NCBI GenBank assembly: GCA_039707465.1
Contig: CM077658.1
Coordinates: 13,398,074-13,462,073 of the forward strand
Direction of reading: 5' to 3'
Source: Rhabdophis nuchalis
Lineage: Eukaryota > Chordata > Lepidosauria > Squamata > Natricidae
Length of the DNA stretch: 64,000 nucleotides
Position 1 is the first letter of the stretch, and every line of letters starts with the position of its first letter. This document shows positions 1-12,220 of this stretch, one piece after another. The notes below the pieces were generated by a model that saw only the letters and a program-made list of their open reading frames with translations, ran no database searches and had not been told where the DNA came from. A program made the translations under genes and the position numbers.

Positions 1-639
1 GAAGTCCTTCAAAATCTCACCCCATGAAGGCATTTGCTGCTCGCTTGCTTTCATGCACATCGACTAAGTTTCATACTCATTTCCCATTCTTATCATACTC
101 ACTTCCAATTCCAAATCACCATTTATTTGAAATTATTTTCATCTGCCTTAATCAGTGTGATGGATAACTTTGTGGAAACTATAATTAATTGATGCAGTGG
201 TTTGACATAAGCCATAATTGACAAAATGCTTTGTGTACAATTTTATCTGAAACACAAGGAATGAAGGTAATTAATCCATCATCATTTCTGAATGCTTGCA
301 AATTCTTTGAAATATGCTGTTATTCACCCCAGCCTCTTCAACAAAACTAAATCTCAAAACGTTTCTAACTTTAGAAGCTGTTAATAATTATTAAGAGTAA
401 TTGTCAGGAATAGAGATAACACCTATTAATATTATGTTACCGACATAATATTTCTGGGAGTTCAGATTTGGGGTTAGATTCAAATTTATCTGCTATGAGT
501 TAATCAATTAAATCAATAAAACATAGATAATGAATAGCTGGTACAAAATGGTACAAATTACAAAAATTCCTATTGAGGCAGTATAATTCAGAACTGATGC
601 AATGAAAATAATAATTCAGTTTCCTGTCTTCTAAGATTC
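1..639. other. AT-rich unique sequence
   Basis: No repeat family, RNA gene or credible exon is recognised. The sequence is AT-rich with frequent stops in all frames. Confidence 0.5.
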
Positions 640-835
640 CATTAATTGCTGACCTCTCCATATACTTCGGGCTCCTCTCTTCCCCATCTTTTAACTCTGC
701 TTATTTTATTGTTGTATTTATTGTTTTGTCATTTTAAGGTCTCCCAGTTTTAATGTTTGTAAGCTGCTCATAATCACCTCTAGATGAAATGGACAGCACA
801 TAAATCTAATAAATAAAATTATCATCCTCCACCAA
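640..835 (+). mobile_element. Old L2/CR1-like LINE 3' tail
   Basis: A T-rich stretch leads into a decayed form of the amniote LINE 3' end that normally reads as a GC-rich 'gccgccctgagtc' hairpin followed by a 'aaatctaataaataaa' tail. Here the hairpin is heavily mutated (about 760-800) but the terminal AATAAATAAA-type tail is intact near 805-822. The LINE body is absent, as expected for a 5'-truncated copy. Strand is inferred from the tail. Confidence 0.5.
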
Positions 836-1238
836 TTTATATAATCTCCCTTTTAAATCATGTATAATAGCTAAAGAATCGTTTTATAAAATAATAAAGG
901 CCAAAAATCTAATAAATAAATACATTTCTATTATTTATTCCCTAAGGCATCAAACCACACAGTTCTCCAAGTTATACACTTGCAACCATTTTGTTTTAGC
1001 TTTGAGATACAATTTGATCCCAAATTTCAAATATGACAACTCCCTGTGTACAAAACTATGGTTTTCATAGCAGTATAATACAAATATTTGTGTTAAGGTG
1101 TCTCTCATATAATGCGTTCTGTGCAAGTTAGTGCTAGGAAGAAAATGGAATACTGAAAATACCCCAAGACATAGAAAATCTTGGGGCTTTTGATTAAATG
1201 TTGGAATGAACAGGAAGTATCATTTTCAAAGGAAGAGG
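836..1238. other. Unique AT-rich spacer
   Basis: No gene or repeat recognised. It ends at the inferred edge of the LTR that follows. Confidence 0.45.
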
Positions 1239-1792
1239 TATTCTGACCTGAGCTTCCCCAGCAGCACAAAGCCAAGTCCTCATCCCAATAAACCCCTTTT
1301 ATTTAATTTACAGTGAATTCCTCTCCAGCAAAGTCTTTCCGCTCCCACAGTCTTTCAAGATAATTCACAGTTACTGACCTTTATCAGGCTTGGAGAGTGG
1401 CCATGCCGATATCTTTTAGGTCCTGTAATACTTGGCAAGAATGCAGGAATGAACTAATTGTCTCCTGCAAACTCCACTCCCCTTTTGCTCCTCTTTTATT
1501 TCCTCTGGGAGGGGCCATTCACTGTCCACCTGTGGCCTCACTCCCAAGTTGACCCTTGTTCTTTAGTTGTTCCCTTCATCTGGCAACTCTGCACATGCGC
1601 ACACTGGGAACAGGCTGCAGCTTTTACTGAAGACAGCTGATAACTGTCAGACAGCCTTGGCCCCTTCTCTGCCTCCGATGCAGAGCCCTCATCAGAGCCT
1701 TTCGCAGACTCCAGGACTGGCCCATGTTCCTCCCCAACCTCCTCACTGTCAGAATCTGCTGTCAGCTCTGCTGGCCACTAGCAGGTACAACA
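1239..1792 (-). mobile_element. Solo LTR, family A copy 1 (minus strand)
   Basis: This block is the reverse complement of the LTRs at 20590-21386 and 57523-58143. Read on the minus strand it begins TGTTGT (ending at 1792) and finishes near GGTCAGAATA (from 1239), which matches the TGTTGTGG...CAGAACA termini of copy 2. The flanking 5-mers AGAGG (1234-1238) and AGATG (1793-1797) match at 4 of 5 bases and are a plausible decayed target duplication. The plus strand contains a reversed AATAAA-type signal near 1288 and 1298. No gag, pol or env sequence adjoins it, so it looks like a solo LTR. An acidic open frame lies on the minus strand about 1560-1775. Confidence 0.8.
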
Positions 1793-4640
1793 AGATGGAA
1801 TTGAATGTTAGCCACACCTGGGCTGGGCCTAGTTGTTTCCGCTAATATACACAAGAGCTATTCCCACCAAAATTTGAGGCATCTGTCAGTGGTATGATAA
1901 TTATTGTAGGAGATGACCATGCTGAGGCCAAGGGAGCAGTCAAAAATATAATCAAGTCTCAAATCCTTTCACACCCTCAAGGGATCTAAGTCCACCTTGA
2001 CTTTCATTGACTTATCTTTTACAATCTCTTATTGAAATTTGCTTTGACCGTTAGTAGTTCAGATTCTTGTAGAGAGCTTAAGCTCACAATAAACTTTTAT
2101 ATTCATTTGAACTGTCTAGATTTCCTGATTTCTCCAGCACTTGACAGTCACAAGAATTTTGTATCGGGCAGAAATCCTAAAGTGTATGTATGTATATATA
2201 TATATATATATAATATCATTCTGTGATTGAACGAAATAAGAAGCTAACATTTGAAGGGGCAGTTTGTAGGTGTTTCACTGACTTAACCATCATTAGCATT
2301 CTTGCTGGGCATACATATCGTTGTCTGATGAATGAATCATTGGTAGCGTGTGAAATTTGAATGTGCATGTGCCATATTCCCCGCAGACTTAATATTCCCA
2401 CAGTCAATTGGGCTAGTTAAAGAGTGTAAAGAGTGAGTACAAAATACCATTGTTCATTCTTAGGACCACTTAACATCCTTTTTCAGAGCAGCATAAGTGA
2501 TTCCATATGGTGCGTAAAAAGAGAAAATGGGGCACAGCAGGAAAATTAAGATGAAATGATATGTAGCTCACAGAAGAATTCTGACTTACAAACATATGGA
2601 ATCAACAAGCCTCAGTTTTAGAAAATGGCTTATCGCTCTATATCGAGCTCAGCTTTAGCACAGCTGCAATTAATATCCAGGGAGGCAGGGAGGGAGGGAG
2701 GGAAGGGGGGAGGAACAGGAATGCGCTTGCAAAACTTTTCCATATCTTTCCTTCTAATACTATTTTTATTACGCGGGCTATTTTTTTTTAAAAAAACCAC
2801 AAAGATGAATTATGAAGGATTTGGAAGGAAAAGAAAATATAAAACATTACATACATGCTGCAAGGTAACATATAAAATTATTGCCATTCTGATTTATGCA
2901 CGTGTGAAATATGATTCCAGCGTTTCTTTTGCAGCCAGGAATGAGGGTGCAAAATTAGCCTGGCTTTTCTCCCTTCTGCCAACCTTAATCTACTTCTTAC
3001 TTCCTCTTCCTCCTCCTCTCCTTAATCCTCTGATCTTATATTTTAGTTTAATTAAATTATGAGGGATCTGCATGTCCTCCTGGCTTTCTCAGCTCTATCA
3101 GGGGGCTTTAAAAATAGGAAGGGGCCTTTCTTCAGATCCTTGGGTGGTCTGGAGAAATTAGAAGGAATTTTTTTTAATGGAGTTATACTTTTAGCAGTCG
3201 GCAGCAAAAGGGAGTTTTTCTTTCCTCTTTCTACCACTTGGCTTTCTTTTATGGCCTCGATTGCATGTCCTTTCTTCTCTATTTTCATTTATTTGCTCTG
3301 GTTTATAAGCAGCAAAACTCGGGAAAAAATAAGACTACACCACCAAAAACCAAAAGTCTTGGTCCCAAGACTTCGAACCACCATAGAGACACTGCAATCT
3401 TCATCCCTTACTTTGAGTCATAATGAAATTGTGCCATTAGAAGTGCCAATGGCCAAACATTTAGATACTTTTTAGTGTTTACAAGATAAATGCATTGAGG
3501 AAAGGGCCATCAGTAGTTACCAGTCTTGATGACTATACACTGAATCACAGGGAATATAATTTAAAGGTCAGTTAATGTGGAACAATGTTACACAAGGGCT
3601 GGCATCTTGTCTACATGCTTGTGAACTTCCTGAAAGTATCTTATTTGCTGCTTCATGACGTATAATGTCCAGCCAAATGAGCCAGCATAAATTGCCTTAA
3701 AATATATGCAGATTTCTCATAGTTCTTCCTTTGCCATCAAATGCCCTTTATCAATGCAATTAGCTTTATAGATCACGACTGAATTTACGGAATATTTATA
3801 TTAATCTTTTTCCACCTTTATCAAGTACAATATTTCCACCTTTATCAAGTACAAAAAGAGAAAACTGATGTTGAAGAACTGTTGTCCAGCAAATTTCAGC
3901 TTATTATGCAGCTTCCCCTCTTGGAGAGGGAAGTGAAAAAATGTTATTGCTAACAATATTTGTACTACTGCAGTATTTGGGGTTAACCAATCTAGCTTGC
4001 AAGACTTGAGCCAATCCCTAGATGGCAGCAAAGAGATAGAGAAAACTCTATCTAGTGGCCATCCAGATCTTTGCAGCCCAGCTCTACAATTACTGCTGCT
4101 AGAGTTACTATTTTAGTCAGAATGTATTAAGGTTGGATGACTTTTCCAGCTGTTCAGTTCGGTATGAAAACAGAAAGAATAAATGTTGCCCTGAGGAAAT
4201 TCCACAATGAGTTGATAGCCAGGTGAGAAGAACTAGTTTGAGCTTAATCACAGGTGTCAATGAAACTCAATGTTCTAATTAAGCTTAGGCCACCAAAGTC
4301 CAGTAAACAAAAAAAACAAATGAGACTTGTCAGATACTTTCCCAAATTTTCTCAGGAAAAATAACAAATCGCTGCTGGAAGCAGCAAGGAAGGATTCGTA
4401 TAAATCCTATATTAATTCACGGATTGTCTGAAACAAGAGCCTATGAGGCTAACTGTGACAGTACCCCATATGCATTGAGCTGAGTTTTGAAGTGATGGTT
4501 GAGGTTTTGCCTTGGTTAGATATGTACTTCACAAGCCATTGCACACTGGGGTTTATGGCTGTGTGTGATTTACAAGTCGATATTCCGTTCGGGTTAATGA
4601 ATACTTGTAGCCTATGATTCTAGTCATGGTGTCATCTCAA
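1793..4640. other. Mostly unique sequence with small simple repeats
   Basis: No gene recognised. Visible structure is limited to a TA run near 2192-2213, a GGGA-rich tract at about 2683-2716, and an approximate 23-24 bp tandem duplication around 3808-3853 containing 'tccacctttatcaagtacaa'. Open frames here lack recognisable domains. Confidence 0.5.
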
Positions 4641-5324
4641 ATCATAGAATCCTAAGGCTGGAAAACAGTGCTGGGCTGCAGCCGGTTTAACAACCTGTTC
4701 AGTGATTGTGCGCACCTAACATGCTCGTGCACAGCGTTCAAAATACAACTATTTGAAGCTCAGCTGTTTACCTTCTAAGGCAGTAGAACAGCGGAGGCAA
4801 ATCAGCTGAGCCAGAAAGAAGGAAATATAGGACAGGATAAGGCAGGTGCAGCTGGGCGGGTCAGCAGAACTACCAGTTCACCCAAACTGGTCCAAACTGG
4901 CAGCATCCCACCACTGCTGGAAAAGATCTTGGAGATCTTCTAATCCACTCCCCTGCCCAAGGCAGGAATCCTTAAACCTTCCTGGAGAAATGATTGTTCA
5001 ATCTTTTCCTGAAAAAGTTCAATGATGCATCACCCACAATTATGGGAGGCAAGATATCTCCCTCTGATGAGCCTTTGCTTCTTCTTCTTCTGCCTTCAGG
5101 TGCTATGCAGAATAAATCAACCTCCTCTTTCCTATGCCAACCCTTCAAGTACGAGGAGACTACTATTATGTCTTTCCTAAGCCTTCTCTGTGTCATCTAC
5201 ATCCATATCTAGTTCCATATCAAACCTATCTAGTTTCCTTAGCCATTCATCACATATTTTAACCTCTGGACTCCTTGTCAACTTTGTTGCTTTTCTCTGC
5301 ACCTTTTCTAGAGCCTTTTAAAAT
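4641..5324 (-). mobile_element. CR1 LINE 3' region, split by a hAT element
   Basis: The plus strand begins with 'atcatagaatcctaaggctgg', the reverse complement of a CR1 tail. It resumes after the hAT insertion with 'gatcttggagatcttctaatcc', then text typical of CR1 3' regions such as 'atgatgcatcacccacaa' and 'cttttctctgcaccttttc'. It is therefore a minus-strand, 5'-truncated CR1. The hAT copy at 4666-4916 sits inside it between two copies of CTGGAAAA. The CR1 homology stops where the 29-bp tandem array starts. Confidence 0.8.
4666..4916. mobile_element. hAT-type nonautonomous element with perfect 8-bp TSD
   Basis: The 251-bp insert begins CAGTGCTGGG and ends CCCACCACTG, short inverted termini of the CAG...CTG type seen in hAT elements. 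It is flanked by exact 8-bp direct repeats CTGGAAAA at 4658-4665 and 4917-4924, the duplication length characteristic of hAT. Removing it with one repeat restores continuous CR1 sequence. No transposase is encoded. Confidence 0.85.
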
Positions 5325-5440
5325 AAACTCTGACTAAAACTAGTCATTGCTAGAAACTCTGACTAAAACTAGTCATTGCTAGAAACTCTGACTAAAACTA
5401 GTCATTGCTAGAAACTCTGACTAAAACTAGTCATTGCTAG
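5325..5440. repeat. Tandem repeat, 29 bp x 4 identical copies
   Basis: Four consecutive 29-bp units starting 'aaactctgactaaaactag' are identical in sequence. Perfect identity suggests recent duplication or homogenisation. It lies at the inner end of the preceding CR1. Confidence 0.95.
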
Positions 5441-5456
5441 AAGCATTGTGCCAATC

Positions 5457-5550
5457 CTTGGGTAAGCAATTTCACTTACCCAAGAACTAACAATGGTAGC
5501 AAGAAAAATGAAAGGGAGGATGAGTGAGACAGAATTCTGTCACTCATTCC
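5457..5550. repeat. Two adjacent inverted repeats
   Basis: The first is a perfect 10-bp stem, CTTGGGTAAG and CTTACCCAAG, with an 8-base loop, at about 5457-5484. The second, about 5518-5550, is a near-palindrome centred on the GAATTC in 'acagaattctgt', with GAGTGA / TCACTC arms. No T-tract or gene makes either a terminator. Confidence 0.75.
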
Positions 5551-6378
5551 CAACTGTAAAATTACAGTTTTGCAAACCAGCACTGAACTAATATGTAACT
5601 ATAGGCTCAATCTTGAATGTTTGAGTAGCATCATGCATTTCATATTTGGATAATTTGACAGTATGATGAACTACCCTCTGCTCCTCTCAAGATGTATGGG
5701 TTGGGGAATCCAATTCAAACTCTCAAACATTTAGAATGTTGCTCCTGTCTCCCCACACATGCTATTTGCTATGCTTGACAAATACGATACATACTCACAA
5801 TTAAGGTACTGTAATAAATCATGGACGAATTATATTTCACTTTGCCATAAACCTACATTTGCATTTTCTTCACTTAACAAAACATCCACATGCTTGTTTT
5901 TGTTGAATCGTGGCAGGAAATCCAAAGTTTAAAACCTACCCATAAAATGAATTTTCTGGTGATTCAATTAAACAAAATGGTTCCATTCACAACATGATCT
6001 ATCTTGCACAGGGGCTTGGTTCAGACATTGACTAAACCAACAATCTGGATTGTCTGCTTATAGATTAATCTATGGTGTGAATCTGGCCACTGAATCTTGC
6101 AAACCAAGATTTAATGGCTTAATAAAAATTGTGATTGATTCAATGAAGTCTGGCTAAGCAAAATTATAGCCCAGAGAACTCCTGTGTCAGCCAAGCATTG
6201 TTTATAGATGGGTATAAGTGAATCTAATTTGATTACGTATGATTTAAAGTATGGATAGCACTGTACAGCAATTTGATTTCAAAAGTCCTTTGGAACAAGT
6301 CAATGAATGAACATGGCACCCATCTGCGACATCTTAAAACTGTCCTGCTTCTTTCTGGAACCCTCCAGGTGCTGCACA
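5551..6378. other. Unique sequence
   Basis: No repeat family or exon recognised. Confidence 0.45.
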
Positions 6379-7180
6379 GGCCAAATAATTACAATAAGAG
6401 AATTGTAGAGTTGGAAGGGATGCACAAGAATCATCCAGTCCACCCCACTGTAATGTGCAGTTCGTTCAACTCATAAAGTTGCCATGGGAAGGAAAGGGGG
6501 GAGCGCATTCCAATAATCTGAGTCGGATCTCAGATTACTACAGCAGGCTTGTGAGGAGTGCACCTTGTTGGAGAATGTGATTTATGACACTGACTGAGGG
6601 GAGGGAAGGAACAGGGATAAAATTCAGCCATAAATCAAATGAGGTTTAGATCGGACTGCAATAGGGTGTCGCTGAAATGGTGCTCCTAATAAATAACTGG
6701 TTTTCTTTTGAAACTTGGCTCAAGTCTCATGAATCAATTAGGGCATCTTTTGGAAACCTGACACAGTAAAGCCATTTTGAGCATCCTCAACATGTAGCTG
6801 TCCAGGCTCTGCTTTAACAATTCCAGAGATGGAGAAGCCACATTTTCCATTGGTAGACAGATCCACCATTCTATGGATCATTCTATCATCTTCCTATGGA
6901 TCTTCCCATATTTAAACAAAGTCTAGGTACCTGTAACTTATGGTATGTTCATTATTTAAGTCCTAGTTTTGTGGCAATGGAAAATATTTCTCACCTACAA
7001 TTTCTTTTCATGTACCTATGCACAACAATCACGTTTTCTACAGTCTTGTTTCCTTCAGACTAAACATCCCAAGGTCCTTCAGCTTGTCCTGTTATTCATC
7101 TATTATTTCTCATCCCCTGAGCCTTTTCTAATTCTGTAACATCCTTCTTGTAGTATTGAAGTATCGTGTATGATTTTAAG
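6379..7180 (-). mobile_element. Old CR1 LINE fragment
   Basis: The plus strand starts with 'gaattgtagagttggaaggg' and 'atccagtccacccc', the reverse complement of a CR1 3' end. From about 6800 it continues with decayed CR1 text such as 'gagatggagaagccacatt', 'agactaaacatcccaaggtc' and 'agccttttctaattctgtaac'. The middle (6480-6780) is not clearly CR1, so it may be two copies or one with an insertion. Confidence 0.65.
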
Positions 7181-8575
7181 AAGAGATCGATAGGTTTATC
7201 AGTTTCAAATACAGTGAAATCATGAACCTGAATAAAGAGGCATAATTACCCCTTCTGCCTTTTCTTTCATATTAAAAACAAAAAAAACCACCAGAGTCTC
7301 AGGCTGAAGGCTCAACACTCTGACTTGTGCAAATGTGATGAAGTAGCATTTGGTGTAATCTCTCCATTGAACCCAACCATTGTGGAAAGAAGCCAGTTAA
7401 TCTGAAAGTTAGGCTGTGGGTTATGGTTTTGTCATTAGAAGAAGAAACCAAGTCCAACCTCACCTCACCTAAAATGGAACCAAATTAAATACGCAGTAGC
7501 TGAACTGAGGCAATTGTTTCAATATCAGGTAAATAAGGAAACAATTTTCCTTCACTTTTAAAGAAGGGAATCTTTTTCAAGGTAACAAAAGCTGTGTGTG
7601 TGTGTGTTTAAACGTTCTTGCTTTTATACACCTGACTACACTAGCTGTCACTTTCTCAAAGAAACATCTGTTCATAGACGTTTAAAATTGTAGTCTACAA
7701 GTGTAAATGCTCATTATGTCAAGGAAAGCGAAGTAGAAAAATAGAATCTTCTTAAAGAGCGTCTTTTGGATGGGGATAAGCAAATTTAAGTGCCATTTTT
7801 GCATCCTGCTATCCAGAGAAAAACACCGGTAAAATATCCTACCTTTATTTCCATTCTTTGCTATTTCTACAAGAGCTGGGAAGGGGCTGTTGGATATTTG
7901 AAGGTTTTATTTACCTGTGGAGGTAGGACAGATAGATTGTTATAGACAGATTGCTCTGTCTGGAGGAGGAGGTGTATTTAGTATCACAGGGACGAGATGA
8001 CATCATGGTGTTGGAACTCAAATGGAATAATCAAGGGCACATAATAGCATTCCATTATCATCTCAGATATCTCTGAGGCCACCTTCAAACATTTCAGCAA
8101 TGTTTCTAAAGCTGTTTCTGCAAACTCTCTCCTTTTCTGACAAGCTTTACCTCAAATAACTTAGAAGCATTTTAACTGGATGAGGTGACGAATGCTGTCT
8201 AAGAGATTCTAACCCCTAAAAACACTGACATTCTGAAGTCTCCTTCTGCATGAAAGAGTTACGCCCATCTCCGAACAGCGCTGTGCCTATGTTCTCATGA
8301 TGAGCCATGGCTTCTATTGAGATGATAATCTGCTCACTGCTTCTGCTCACTGTAAGGCTACTTCTGTTTCTTCTTCTTTCCTTCAAGATTGTCTTTTGAG
8401 AAGGCTACCTACTGACTTCTGGGATTTTTGCCTTCATTCCAGAAGTCATCATCATGATCATCACTGATGAGTCATTTCTTCATCAGAGGAGAGCATCTAC
8501 TATGCCACTGTACAATGGTTTTTGCTTTGGGATGAATGGAAGGGACTGGACTGTTGGCTGGGCTCCATTTGCCCT
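7181..8575. other. Unique sequence
   Basis: No gene recognised. A short GT run lies at about 7595-7606. Confidence 0.45.
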
Positions 8576-8880
8576 GTGCTAGTGATGGTGAATCTTATCA
8601 GCACCAAGTGCCCAAACCAGAATGCACATGCATGTGTCTGCATGTGCATGCACAGGAGCACCAGAAATCCAAAGACCAGCTAGCCAGCGCATACATGCCT
8701 GGTTTTGGCCAGGTTTTTTGGCTGTTTTTTGGGGGGATTTCAGGCTGTTTTTTGGCCCAAAGAAATGGCCTAAAAACAGCCCAAAAAACAACCAGGAAAT
8801 GGGCCAAAAAACCAGTCTGTTTTTTGGCCATTCGGGAGCCAGTTTTAGATAGCCCTTCCTGTGTGAATCCAGGACAAAAT
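8576..8880. mobile_element. Probable hAT-like element with internal inverted repeats
   Basis: It opens with 'tagtgatggtgaatc', the same kind of start as the block at 9884. The interior (8700-8830) is a set of complementary 'ttttttggc' and 'gccaaaaaa' blocks able to fold into an extended hairpin. This self-complementarity also explains overlapping open frames on both strands, so none is taken as a gene. The far end and a target duplication were not located. Confidence 0.5.
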
Positions 8881-9883
8881 AGCAAAGCTCACTCTTCTTC
8901 AGTTAAAAAGTACGAGAACCGAATGGTTTAAAAAGCTGAAGCTTATTTTTAACAATTGACAAGAGACATTTGATCAAGCACGAGGCTTCCAGGCTTCATA
9001 ATGAAAAAGCCAGGGAATTCTTGCTGTGTTCATCAAAAGACAGAGGAGGTCCTGTTTTAATAAACTATCTCTGCAATGTTCTGGGAAGGTAGGTCCCTGT
9101 TCTCCGTGGAACTTTGATATTTACAGGCTCCTTTTTTGTTGGCCTCGGACGCTATATATAGATGTTTAAAAAAGAAGAAGAAGAAAATATAGTTCTTCTC
9201 AGCATAGTCCAAAAGGGGATAAAAGAGCAAGTCGTGGGGCAACAGATCAACCTGTCCATCCCCATTTGCTATGTGAGCGTTTGAAAAAGCATTAAAAATG
9301 ATAATATTCCCGCAGAAGGGTTTTACAAAAGTGAATTATTCAATTTTTCTAGAGCAGAATGTGAAAAAGCATAAGAAGCTAAAGCTAAATTTCCATAAAA
9401 TGATTATATAAGTTCAGCTGAACTAAAATGTCTCCTCAGCTCACTTCAAAATCAGAAACTGTAGGCCAGGCAAAGTTTGAAAGTTTGTTTTTACTTCAGC
9501 AAAACAGTTTACAAAGTACTCCTTCAAAACTGCTTCAGGTCTTCAAAACTGTAGTCCCCCCTCACTCCCATTTGCGAATGCCACACCATTGCTTCACTGC
9601 AACTGGCATTTCCAGTAACTGGAAGAGATTTCTGAGCATGCATCAAAATAAACAGCACCCCCTCACACCTCCTAAAGAGGTTCATATTTAAATTACTAGA
9701 AGCACTACAATGGAAGCATAAATCTTGCTCTTCAGCCATTGACTCAAACAAAAGTTATCCTTTCTCTAGGAATGAAGTGTCATCTTAACAAGACTGATTA
9801 AACTGCAAAGGATAGGACCACAAGAATTTCAAAAAATCAATATGTCCCTGTTAGAATAAGCTTAACTTGTAAGACACTAAGAC
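8881..9883. other. Unique sequence
   Basis: No exon or known repeat recognised. Confidence 0.45.
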
Positions 9884-10150
9884 AGTGATGGTGAACGTTT
9901 TGCTACTCCGGTACCAAAAGGGCACGCATGTGGGATAGCGCATGCATGCATGCTCACACGCATAATGCAAAGCCCTCCACTGTGCATGCATACACAACTG
10001 CCCATGCTCCCCCTTGCGCATGCATGTAGGCCTCACTGGAGCCTCTGGACCTCTGGTAAGCCCGTTGGGCCGTTTCTCACCCTCCTGAAAGCCTCCTGAA
10101 ACCTGGGGAGGGCAAAAAATATGCCCCAATGGGCCTACCGGAAGTTCATT
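9884..10150. mobile_element. hAT-like element fragment, GC-rich
   Basis: It starts 'cagtgatggtgaacg' and continues with alternating purine-pyrimidine text rich in 'gcatgcatg', then 'cctcctgaaacctggggagg'. This is a common layout of nonautonomous DNA elements in snakes. It abuts the SINE at 10157, and the second terminus is missing. Confidence 0.55.
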
Positions 10151-10156
10151 TAGATT

Positions 10157-10491
10157 CTCCTCGCACATATGTGCTAGTCATTCCCAACTCTAGAGGGGCA
10201 GTGCTCATCTCCATTTCAAAGCCAAAGAGCTAGTGCTGTCCGAAGATGTTTCCGTGATCATGTGGTCAGCATGACTAAACGCTGAAGGTGCATGGAACGC
10301 TGTTACCTTCCCACCAAAAGTGGTCCCTATTTTTTCTACTTGCTATTTTTTGAACTGCTAGGTTGGCCGAAGCTGGGACAAGTAACAGGAGTTCACCCTG
10401 TTACACGGCACTAGGGATTCAAACCACCGAACTGCCAACCTTTCTGATCAACAAGCTCAGCATCTTAGTCACTGAGCCACCACGTCCCTTT
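10157..10491 (-). mobile_element. tRNA-derived SINE, family 1
   Basis: On the minus strand the head reads from 'gggacgtggtggctcagtga', containing an A-box-like TGGCTCAGTG and a B-box-like GGTTTGAATCC, so it descends from a tRNA gene. The body contains 'gggaaggtaacagcg' and 'tgatcacggaaacatc', and ends near 'cacatatgtgcgag'. Six further copies or fragments of this family occur in the window. Confidence 0.85.
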
Positions 10492-10494
10492 CAA

Positions 10495-11202
10495 TATTTA
10501 ATATTTCTATTAAAACAGTTAAATATAGACTATATTTTACTGTCATGATTCTCATTATCCCCTCCCCTCATATATTCTTTTACAATTTTGTGTAATATTT
10601 GGATTGGGGCAAACTTTAGTGCCTTGGGCTGCATACTCTTGACATATTTTATTTTATTTATTGATAAAGTTATATAGAAATCCATTTCACATCTGCTCCC
10701 AATTCCATGTGAATTGGGAGCAGCTGAAATAGTTGGTCATGCTTTTTTATGTTGCTGCTTTTATAGGAATCTCTATATAGAACTTAATGAATTTCTACCA
10801 TCACATCTTCCTAGGTGTTTAGAGAGACATTATGTTTCTCGTCTTTTAATAGACATGAATCCAGGTGGCATCTATAAAGTAACCAAATGTTATGTTTTTA
10901 CCTGCAAAATCTCTCTGGCCATTCTATTGAAATCTTCAAATATGACAAAAAATTGGATCTTATCTTTTTTTATGTTGATATACAAATGTATATATTGAAC
11001 ACTCTAAAGACATTGAATGATTCGCAATCCCACCAATAAATAAAATCACTTTGTAAGAAATGAAACTCCATAAAAACAGCCATAAAGCAAGCTTCAAAAT
11101 ATTAGTTCATAAAGGTACTGTATATGGTATCTATCATCAGTGCTAAAAGCACTGATGAACAATTTGTTGCTAATTGCCCTTTGAAACGTAACAAGGATAG
11201 GG
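10495..11202. other. AT-rich sequence, no gene seen
   Basis: No repeat family assigned with confidence. Confidence 0.45.
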
Positions 11203-11309
<107 letters not shown>

Positions 11310-12220
11310 TTTATTTTTCTATACCGCGTCCTCTCCCCAGGGGGACTCGGAGCGGTGCACAGGGAAAATTAAAACAGCATAAAATATATACATAAATAAA
11401 TACAATAAAAACAAATTAAATCAACTGTCCCTGTACTAAAATCCCCATTTTAAAATTAACATTTTAGGGGAGCTATATCGCAAGGGACAAACACTTCCAT
11501 GATCTGTGGATCACTGCTGAGATGCAGGATCTGCATGTCCCACTCTTAGATCTTTTAGAAAAGTAGGGACCCTCAGCAATCTCTCCCATGATAAGCAAAC
11601 AGATTGAACTGGACCTGGTCAGGAGGTACAGGGAAAGCAAGCTGTGTAGAGCTTTCCAGATCAAACCAATCTTTTGAACTTGATCCAGACGTCTACTGGT
11701 AATGCACTGATATTACTCTACTACACCTCCACATCCCCCCGTTAGTAGCTGGGCTGCAGCAGTTTGAGCTAACTGTGGCTTCAGGGCAGCGTGTATCAAA
11801 TACACTGCTACAGCCTAAGTATATAGCGATGAGGATGTGAATCCCTATATAACAGCTTCTACATCCAAAAAGATCAACAACTGACATATAGCTGGATCTA
11901 GATAAAGCCTCTCTTGGTTATAGCCTTTACAGGCTAAGCAGCTTTAAATCAAGGACTCCTCCTTCTATGGGGAATGCAATTGTGTCCAGAATCAATGTTG
12001 GAACAAGAAGGGGATCAGAACTTACTGTCTATGAACACCATGTCCCTCTTATTGGGATTTAATCTAACATTGTTTTGTCCCATCCAGTCTTCCACAGCCT
12101 CTCACCACCAAGTATGGACCACCATAACATCTCCAGCCTAACCTTGCATGACAATGTACTATTCAATATCATCTGTATATTGATGATACTTCATCCCAGA
12201 CTGATGGATTGCCTTTTCTA
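11310..12220 (-). mobile_element. L2/CR1-like LINE 3' region
   Basis: Next to the GATA array is the LINE tail hairpin 'ccccagggggactcggagcgg' in reverse orientation, followed by 3' untranslated text: 'agctttccagatcaaaccaa', 'ggatttaatctaacattg' and 'ccagtcttccacagcctc'. No intact coding frame remains. Orientation places its 3' end at the GATA array. Confidence 0.75.

Noticed and set aside
5457..5484. Transcription terminator hairpin
   Set aside because: This is vertebrate DNA, there is no upstream gene and no T-tract follows.
8536..8931. Four overlapping frames on both strands
   Set aside because: The underlying DNA is inverted 'ttttttggc'/'gccaaaaaa' repeats, so open frames on one strand mirror those on the other.
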